The position numbers and the translations under genes are program-made. Source: Serratia symbiotica (GTDB lineage Bacteria; Pseudomonadota; Gammaproteobacteria; Enterobacterales; Enterobacteriaceae). Taken from it: a stretch of 64,000 nt of DNA. The notes under the pieces were generated by a model. That model saw only the letters and a program-made list of their open reading frames with translations. It had not been told where the DNA came from and ran no database searches. This document shows positions 57,143-64,000 of the stretch, one piece after another (position 1 is the first letter of the stretch; every line of letters begins with the position of its first letter). The stretch covers positions 30,471-94,470 of the forward strand of contig JAAKDF010000005.1 in NCBI GenBank assembly GCA_011754105.1. Reading direction: 5' to 3'.

Positions 57143-58155
57143 GGCGTTGTTGAATAAATCGGATTTGGAATAAATAGTCCCCTGAATGTAAATATTTCAG
57201 GCAACGCGTACAGTTTCTGGCATACCTGCAATAGTCATCTTGTTTAATGCACAGATCATGTCCATAGCCTCTGCAACTTGCACATCATAATCTCGCAGAG
57301 AAAGGTGACTACCAAATAGCTTTTTTACTCTGTACATTGCTATTTCGGCTATATAACGTCGGTGGTAGCCTGTCATACTTTTCCTCCGTGTGTTGTCTCC
57401 GGGAATGCACTAGTTCCCCACCGCTTGATTTCAGTTTGCATAGTATGCCGACCAATAACGGGCTCCGCTTCTGTGCGATATTAACGCCATGATCTTCTTG
57501 CTCTTTAACTAATCATGATTCACTCGCCTATCTTAAGCCCCATCCGCCGAGGCGACTTTGATTTTACGGTACCTTCTGGCGGATGAGACCTGGTAAGGCT
57601 TCTGTATCTGTGATATTGCTTAAGGCAAGATCAGCACAGATGACCTCATGTGTTTCTGTATCTACGGCTAAATGTAGTTTTCGCTAGAACCGCCGTTTTA
57701 CCTGACCGGGTTTTATAACAAGGTGTGCAATTTCACCCGGCATTGGGATTTTAAATAGAACATTGACGGACTTATCCAGCTTACTGATACAGGTGTAGTC
57801 CAGGCAGTTCAACGGCACTTTTATCAGTGTAACAATTAAGTCGATGAAGCTCTGGAGGGCACGAAGTATCAGGCCGACAAATCAGTTTCAGTATCAAGGC
57901 GCGGGGCATTGCCATGCCATATAGGAATAATGTTGTGGGCGACTACGCAGAGAAGGTTTTGCCTCGTAGTACCAGGAGTAAAGTGCCGTTTCATCCACCT
58001 AGAAAGTGAGTGAACCCCGAGTGATCAAAGCGTTGTTGTAAGCCTTCCAGTTAGTGATCTTAAACTTTTACTTGGCTACGCAATATCACTATTTTGATAG
58101 AAGGAGAGTCATCTGATCCTTGTACCGGAAAATGTTTGATTTATTTAACAACGCT
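57143..58155 (-). mobile_element. IS5-family (IS903 group) copy G, near full length
   Basis: 1013 bp between ggcgttgttgaataaatcggatttgg and aatgtttgatttatttaacaacgct; ttttataacaaggtgtgcaattt (DSTGLK segment absent). Confidence 0.92.
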
Positions 58156-58498
58156 CCATATGGCTGCAGCCGGCAAATTGCTATCAGGTTAGGTTTATTA
58201 ACTTGCGAATTGTTTCATATCAAGTAAAAATTCAACAGTAGTATTATAGTAGTAATACTATATCTGCCTGTTAAATTTCTGTATTATTCCCCTCTCGTGT
58301 AAGCCAGATTTTGCAGGAGAAAAGCCCTATCGGCTTTAAGCACCATCAACAAAGACATTCCTCTTGCCTATTCTCTCTGTTTCAATGTAGCTTGGCAGAT
58401 TATGATAAAAGGTCGACTACGACAATGCATCTGTCATGCGGCACTTAGGTAAAAAGGCGCCGAGATAGTCAAGGCGCTTCAGATTTTGGCTCAGTAAA

Positions 58499-58753
58499 TC
58501 AATGTTTGCTTATATTGTGAGCTTGATAATCTGTAGACTGAATCTTGGCGATACCGGCTTCTAATATGTTAATTAATTGACGAGCGACATCTGTAGTAAG
58601 CCAAAGCGTTCTGTCTACTTGAGCTTCTTCGGGAGTTTGGTCTAGTGAAGACAGGTAATGAAGGCGTATCATCATGGCATCGTAAATATCTACAGTGCTG
58701 ATATCCCACCCAACAAGCGGGTGTGTCTGAATTACTTTATCGTTTCTGTACAT
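58499..58753 (-). CDS. bssS: Biofilm formation regulatory protein BssS
   Basis: VIQTHPLVGWDISTVDIYDAMMIRLHYLSS...LWLTTDVARQLINILEAGIAKIQS. Confidence 0.9.
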   Translation of the reverse strand: MYRNDKVIQTHPLVGWDISTVDIYDAMMIRLHYLSSLDQTPEEAQVDRTLWLTTDVARQLINILEAGIAKIQSTDYQAHNISKH

Positions 58754-59029
58754 AAAGACCCCTTATTAAGTAGTAGCTACCCTGAGTGACTAACGAGGAT
58801 CAATGCGGCTTATCATCATAAGAGCAACTACAGTATACGCATCTGATTGCATTATTGGCGCTTTTCACTACTTATTTTGCAAAATAAATATTTATTCACC
58901 AATTTTATCGGTGAATTGAATGATTAATAATGGTTGTATCGAAGTTGGGTGGCGGAATGCTAAAAATAAAACAGTTGGATAACTAGGCAAAAATCGGTAA
59001 AAAGCAGCATTGCTGTATTTATTCTGTAC

Positions 59030-59262
59030 TGAACCACTCGCCCGCATTTTCACACATTTCCTGGAGTATTCCCTCGATCAGATCCCAGTCGGTATTCCTC
59101 CCCCGTAGCACTGATAGCCAGTTAGCGCTGGCATAACGTACCTAAATTACGGCGTCAGGAAATTGGCGGTTCACCTGCCTGCTCTCAGCTCGATGGTCAG
59201 AGCCTCAATAGCTCCTGATGGCAGCGGCTTATTTTTATCTATAGTGACTTCAACACGCACAT
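59030..59262 (-). pseudogene. dinI: DNA-damage-inducible protein DinI, frameshifted
   Basis: VRVEVTIDKNKPLPSGAIEALTIELR..., VRYASANWLSVL..., DWDLIEGILQEMCENAGEWFSTE; between bssS and pyrC. Confidence 0.8.
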
Positions 59263-59344
59263 TTATTACTAAAGTATTTTACTGATTTTTTATATGGTTT
59301 CTCCTCTGTGGGAGCAATAATAACGCTAAAAAAGATTAGCCATT

Positions 59345-60376
59345 TATCGACCAGTTCAGGGGTTAGCCAGCAAAGAAAGGTATGACATATTCGTTGCCCA
59401 TAGCTATCTCTGCTAGTTGAGTGGTCGGCACGCGTTGCAGCTCGATAAAATCTTCATTGATAGGCCATAGAAGCGCGGCCCTTTCATTGAGAGGAACGCT
59501 TCAAAGTATTGCAACGCGTCTAGTTGCTCAAAGAACGCGTCTAGTTGCTCAAAGACAGTGGTGTAGGCCGATATCGCGTTCGGGGCATTGAACACTCCTG
59601 CGCAACCGCAGTCGGATTCTTTACGGTATTTAGTGTGCGGTGCTGATTCAGTACCGAGAAAAAATGATCATAACCTCTGGTGGCCGCTTTACACAGCGCT
59701 ATCTGATGAATATTACGTTTGAGGATCGGCAGACAAAAGAGCGGACGAATCCCTTCAACCAACATAAGATATTGCGGTGTAATGGTGGTACCAAGGAATC
59801 GATCGCCATCCTGCACATATTGAAACGCTGCTTTGGTGATGATGTGCTCGAAAACAATTTTTAGTTCGGGGAACTGTAGGCGGATTGGCGCCATCACTTA
59901 GTCAATAAAGCGCGCCTCGCTGTCGAATATATCGACATCGACATAGGTGACTTATCCATATATTAGTAGTGGCATGCCGATTTTTTGCATTTCTGAAACA
60001 GTGAATAAATGCCTTTTACATTACTCACGCCGGGGCTGGCGTTGGTAGTGGCATTTGCTAGATACAGTTTAGCGGCGGTAAATACACCTTGTTCAAATCA
60101 GTTAACGAGTTCTTTAGCGGAGAGAGAGTTTGTCAGGTAGCAGGTCTTCAGCGTGGTGAAGATGTCGCCCTGCAGCACTGCGGACAGTATGCGCTGACGG
60201 TAGGCGCGAGTGTCGTATACAGTGGTGATTGACGGATCCAGGTTTGGAATCAATATCGCCATGATACACACCTGACTGGTATAGGGCACCACCGTTTTCA
60301 GCATCTCGCCGTTACGTAGATGGGTATGCCACTCATCAGGGCGGCGAATTTTTAGGGCTTGGAGTTGTGCAGCCAT
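59345..60376 (-). pseudogene. pyrC: Dihydroorotase, degraded
   Basis: [32 protein letters not shown]...[66 protein letters not shown]. Confidence 0.92.
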
Positions 60377-60597
60377 GTTGCTGGCTCCGACGTTCAGAAA
60401 ACATTTATCTATAAGTGAATAATGGGGTTATCAACGCCGGAGTGTAAGGATAAGCGTAAAATTTCCTTGATGCATCTGTTTGTTGCGACCAAGTTCAAAT
60501 CAATTGGCTATTGGCCATATAGCGGTAGGGATTTTAATGCTCATGGTGATTGAAGCACCCAGAGCCTGGTCTTTATCATCTGGATAGGAGGAAAGAA

Positions 60598-60857
60598 ATG
60601 GAAATAAACGTTATTGCTAGGCGACAACAGAAACCTGAGTTTTCGTCTGTCGTCAGCGATGCAAGACACGATCTTATTTAACTAAGATGCAAAAATTTAG
60701 GTAACCTACAGAACGATCCGCTCTACGATTTGGAAAATCCGGATACCTTCGACAGCTTTGAGCGTTGGGCTAGCAGTGAAACCTTGGATAAACCTAGTGT
60801 AGCCAGGCATTTCCAATTGTTTATCAGCCAGGTTGATGGCAAGTTGGATATGTTAGG
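60598..60857 (+). pseudogene. Antibiotic-biosynthesis-monooxygenase (ABM) domain protein, broken and IS-truncated
   Basis: MEINVIARRQQKPEFSSVVSDAR..., GNLQNDPLYDLENPDTFDSFERWASSETLDKPSVARHFQLFISQVDGKLDML. Confidence 0.55.
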
Positions 60858-60858
60858 T

Positions 60859-61171
60859 GGCGTTGTTGAATAAATCGGATTTGGAATAAATAGGCACCTG
60901 CCTAGGCATCTTTCAGACACCTCGTACTGTTTCTGGCATACCTGCGAACATCATCTTGTTTAATGCAAAGATCATGGCCATAGTTTCTGCAACTTGCGCA
61001 TCATAATCTTGCAGAGAAAGGTGACTACCAAATAGCTGTTTTACTCTGTACATCGCTGTTTCGGCTATCTAACGTCGGTGGTAGCCTGTCATACTTTTTC
61101 ACCTTATGTTGTCTCCGGTAAGGCGCTAGTTCGCCTCAATAAAGGGCTCTGCTTCTGGGCAGTATTAACGC
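60859..61171 (-). mobile_element. IS903-like right-end fragment (copy H)
   Basis: ggcgttgttgaataaatcggatttggaataaatag...catcttgtttaatgcaaagatcatggcc...ggtggtagcctgtcatac. Confidence 0.9.
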
Positions 61172-61176
61172 CTATG

Positions 61177-61918
61177 CCCAGAGCTGAATCACGCTATCCG
61201 AACAGCTTCTGGCGCCCTGGTGCGTGTTAGACTGCTGTGTTAACATCGGCAATTGCTGGCGGAGAATGCTGTGTGTGCGGTCGAAATAGGGTCTCACGGT
61301 ATCGATTTCAACTGCGGTTGCCCATCGAAGCTGGTCAACCGCAGCGGCGTTGGGGCGGTACTGCTGAAAGATCCGGTGTTGGCAAACCCGATGCCGGTGA
61401 CGGTTAAATTACGTCTAGGTTTGGATTCTGCCAGCCGTAGCATTGCTGATACTGTGCAGCAGGAGGGAGCCAAATTAGCGGTTAATTGGCGCACTAAAGA
61501 GCGACGGCTACCGAGCAGCGGGTATCAATTGGGCAGCGATTAGCAAGATCCGTCAGCACCTGACCTGACCATCCCGGTAATCGCCAACGGTGAAATCTGG
61601 AACTATCAGAGCGAGCACGATTGCCTACAGGTGACCGGCTGCAACCCGGTAATATTAAGGCGTGGTGCGCTCAACGTACCGAACCTGAGCCGTATGGGTC
61701 AAATATAACGAACCGCGTATGCCTTGGCTACAGGTGTTGCACCTGTGGCAAAAATACGTTCATTTGGGAAAACAGGGTGATACCGGCCAATACCATGTGG
61801 CGCCTATCAAACAGTGGCTGGGCTATTTGCGCAAGGAATATGATGAGTCAACGGTATTGTTTAGCCATATACGTACTCTGATCCATTCCAAGGATATCGC
61901 GCAGGTAATTTGCCGCTG
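61177..61918 (+). pseudogene. dusC: tRNA-dihydrouridine synthase C, degraded
   Basis: [92 protein letters not shown]. Confidence 0.92.
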
Positions 61919-61958
61919 ACGAGAAATAATCGCCCCGTCAGCAGTGGCTAGGCTCAAT

Positions 61959-63425
61959 TTAGTGAGAGCCTGGTGCTTCGTGTATATGCTGGTCTTGCTT
62001 AACTTCCTGTGCATGTTTGCGTAGGCCAAACCAACCGAGCACCAGCAGCACGGCCAGCACAGGAATAGTAGCGATAGTCCAAGTGCCATTAGGGTAGTCG
62101 AACGCCATCATAATCACCACCGCTAGCAGAAATGCCAGCGTTAGCCAGGAGGTGAATGGCGCGCCAGGCATTTTGAAGTAGACCGGCTTTGCGTGGCCTG
62201 CGTGGATGGCTTTGCGCAGACCCATTTGACAGACAATGATAAATGCCCAGGAACTAATAATGCCCAGCGAGGCGCTGTTTAACACGATTTCAAATACCCG
62301 CGAAGGCACCAAATAATTTAACAACACACCGATTACGTAGATGCCGCAGGTTACCAGGATGCCGGCATAAGGCACCTGCTTGCTGCTCATTTTAGCCATG
62401 AATTTAGGCGCAGATCCTCCCATCGACAGCGAACGCAGGATACGGCCAGTAGAGTACAGGCCAGAGTTTAGGCTGGACAACGCGGCGGTCAGTACCACGA
62501 TGTTCATGATGGTGCTGATATAAGGCACCCCCAGCTTGCTGAAGAAGGTAACGAACGGGCTTTGACCTGCCTGGTAGGTATTCCAGGGTAACAGCAACAC
62601 CAGCAGTACCACGGAACCTACGTAGAACAGGCTGATACGCAAGATAATGTTATTGATTGCCTTCGGCACCGCTGCTGGCTCCCGGCACTCGCCAGCGGCG
62701 GTGCCGATCAGCTCAATGCCAGCAAAGGCGAAGATCACCCCTTGCACCAATACCAGCGCTGGTAGAAGGCCATGCGGGAACATTCCACCGTTTTCGGTAA
62801 TCAGGTGCAGACCGGTGGTGTTGCCTGCCAGCGGGGTGCCGATACCAAGTAACACCACGCTAGCTATCAAAAACAGTGAGATGGCTGCAACCTTGATCAG
62901 CGCAAACCAGAACTCCATTTCACCAAACCATTTCACGCCGATCATGTTCATTGTAGCGACCACCCCAAGGGCGCAGAGCGCGAACAGCCACTGCGGCACT
63001 TCGGCGAAGGTACCCCAGTAGTTCATATACAGCGCAACTGCGGTAATATCGACGATACCAGTCATCGCCCAGTTAAGGAAGTACATCCAGCCGACGACAT
63101 AAGAGGCTTTTTCGCCGAGGAATTCACGGGCGTAAGAGACGAAGCTGCCGCTGGTAGGGCGGTGCAACACCAACTCACCTAACGCGCGCAAAATGAAGAA
63201 CGAGAAAAACCCGCACACCAGATAAACCAGCGCTAATGCAGGCCCAGCCATTTCTAAACGGCCACCGGTGCCGAGGAACAGGCCGGTTCCGATTGAGCCG
63301 CCGATGGCAATCATTTGTATCTGCCGGTTACCCATGCTTTTGTGATAACCGGCTTCATGGGTATCTAACCAACGTCTTTTGGCTGTGTGCTTGTTATGTG
63401 CAAATTTACTATGTGATTGCATCAT
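61959..63425 (-). CDS. ansP: L-asparagine permease (APC family)
   Basis: RRWLDTHEAGYHKSMGNRQIQMIAIGGSIGTGLFLGTGGRLEMAGPALALVYLVCGFFSFFILRALGELVLHRPTSGSFVSYAREFLGEKASYVVGW. Confidence 0.9.
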   Translation of the reverse strand: MMQSHSKFAHNKHTAKRRWLDTHEAGYHKSMGNRQIQMIAIGGSIGTGLFLGTGGRLEMAGPALALVYLVCGFFSFFILRALGELVLHRPTSGSFVSYAREFLGEKASYVVGWMYFLNWAMTGIVDITAVALYMNYWGTFAEVPQWLFALCALGVVATMNMIGVKWFGEMEFWFALIKVAAISLFLIASVVLLGIGTPLAGNTTGLHLITENGGMFPHGLLPALVLVQGVIFAFAGIELIGTAAGECREPAAVPKAINNIILRISLFYVGSVVLLVLLLPWNTYQAGQSPFVTFFSKLGVPYISTIMNIVVLTAALSSLNSGLYSTGRILRSLSMGGSAPKFMAKMSSKQVPYAGILVTCGIYVIGVLLNYLVPSRVFEIVLNSASLGIISSWAFIIVCQMGLRKAIHAGHAKPVYFKMPGAPFTSWLTLAFLLAVVIMMAFDYPNGTWTIATIPVLAVLLVLGWFGLRKHAQEVKQDQHIHEAPGSH

Positions 63426-63429
63426 CCGT

Positions 63430-63501
63430 CCTGTTTACCTGTTTACCTGTTTACCTGTTTACCTGTTTACCTGTTTACCTGTTTACCTGTTTACCTGTTT
63501 A
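63430..63501. repeat. Octamer tandem repeat (CCTGTTTA)x9
   Basis: 72 bp of uninterrupted CCTGTTTA units immediately 5' of the ansP start codon. Confidence 0.98.
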
Positions 63502-63654
63502 TGATTAAACCTTTGTTTAACAAACGGAAACGTTTACTACCGCTATTAGTTATGATAATTAGATATTGGCATCATTCTGTTGTTTATTGTATATATAGCT
63601 GCTACTGAATAACGGCGAGACACGCTACCTGTTCTCGTTTACATCCTCCCCGGC

Positions 63655-64000
63655 CTAAAGAAAGGGGATTCCTATAGCATTCAGACCGAAACCTGACCCT
63701 GCTTGGTGGTTTCCTGCTTCAACGGGCTGAACGAGCGGTTCTGATTGCACCATCCTGCCACAGGCGAGTACGGCATGTCTTGCCACTAAAATGTTACCAG
63801 CTCCGTTGATATCGGAGTTCGTGGCATATCCACATACCTAACACATAAATTTATTTTGTGACAGGCGGTTTTCTTTCTCTATATAACCGCAGCATGCACC
63901 CCGCTAGCTAGTATATGCCGCCGCAGATACTGCCAGTACCTGTGCTCCTCGCCAGAGCTGATTGTACTCAAGCTGACTATGCATTTAATACCAGCCCTGA
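63655..64000 (-). pseudogene. tnpB: IS200/IS605-family TnpB C-terminal remnant
   Basis: Minus strand SQLEYNQLWRGAQVLAVSAAAYTS*RGACCGYIEKENRLSQNKFMC*VCGYATNSDINGAGNILVARHAVLACG. Confidence 0.8.

Noticed and set aside
57143-58155. Recent active transposition of copy G with 9-bp target duplication
   Set aside because: Flanking 9-mers (gcgtctgta / ccatatggc) do not match and the transposase is degraded.
63430-63501. CRISPR array
   Set aside because: Units are 8 bp with no spacers; a simple tandem repeat.
63236-63508. ORF 63236..63508 ending in LPVYLFTCLPVYLFT repeats as a repeat protein
   Set aside because: The repetitive peptide is only the translation of the CCTGTTTA array, opposite to the intact ansP gene; no independent support.

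Overview
The window looks like a chromosomal segment of a degrading enterobacterial genome. Gene content and order fit a Serratia-like, host-restricted symbiont (Serratia symbiotica type); this is inference from gene similarity recalled from memory, no search was run. Intact core genes (dusA, trxB, infA, guaBA, rraB, trmA, fabR, metJ, rpmE, priA, hslVU, trhO, degQ, zapG, zapE, rplM-rpsI, sspA, gltBD, bssS, ansP) alternate with many pseudogenes (integrase, cydD, aat, clpA, clpS, xseA, flgI/flgA/flgM, uvrB, yijD, sthA, oxyR, metF, metL, metB, cytR, ftsN, menA, rraA, zapB, ipdC, yceI, degS, sspB, dinI, pyrC, dusC, tnpB). At least seven large copies and several fragments of one IS5-family/IS903-like element sit at nearly every synteny breakpoint. 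Main observations: (1) six of the seven large IS copies share the same 48-bp in-frame deletion, which removes the transposase segment with the first catalytic Asp; the one copy that keeps the segment has Asp changed to Ala. (2) A recurring class of long perfect inverted repeats (arms of 15-37 bp) occurs at gene ends, in a divergent promoter region, inside pseudogenes and inside an IS remnant, suggesting template-switch palindrome formation. (3) ftsN is cut by a stop codon immediately after its short essential E-domain, and its orphan SPOR domain is in frame with hslV. (4) A 9-copy octamer repeat abuts the ansP start codon and its last unit forms part of the likely ribosome-binding site.
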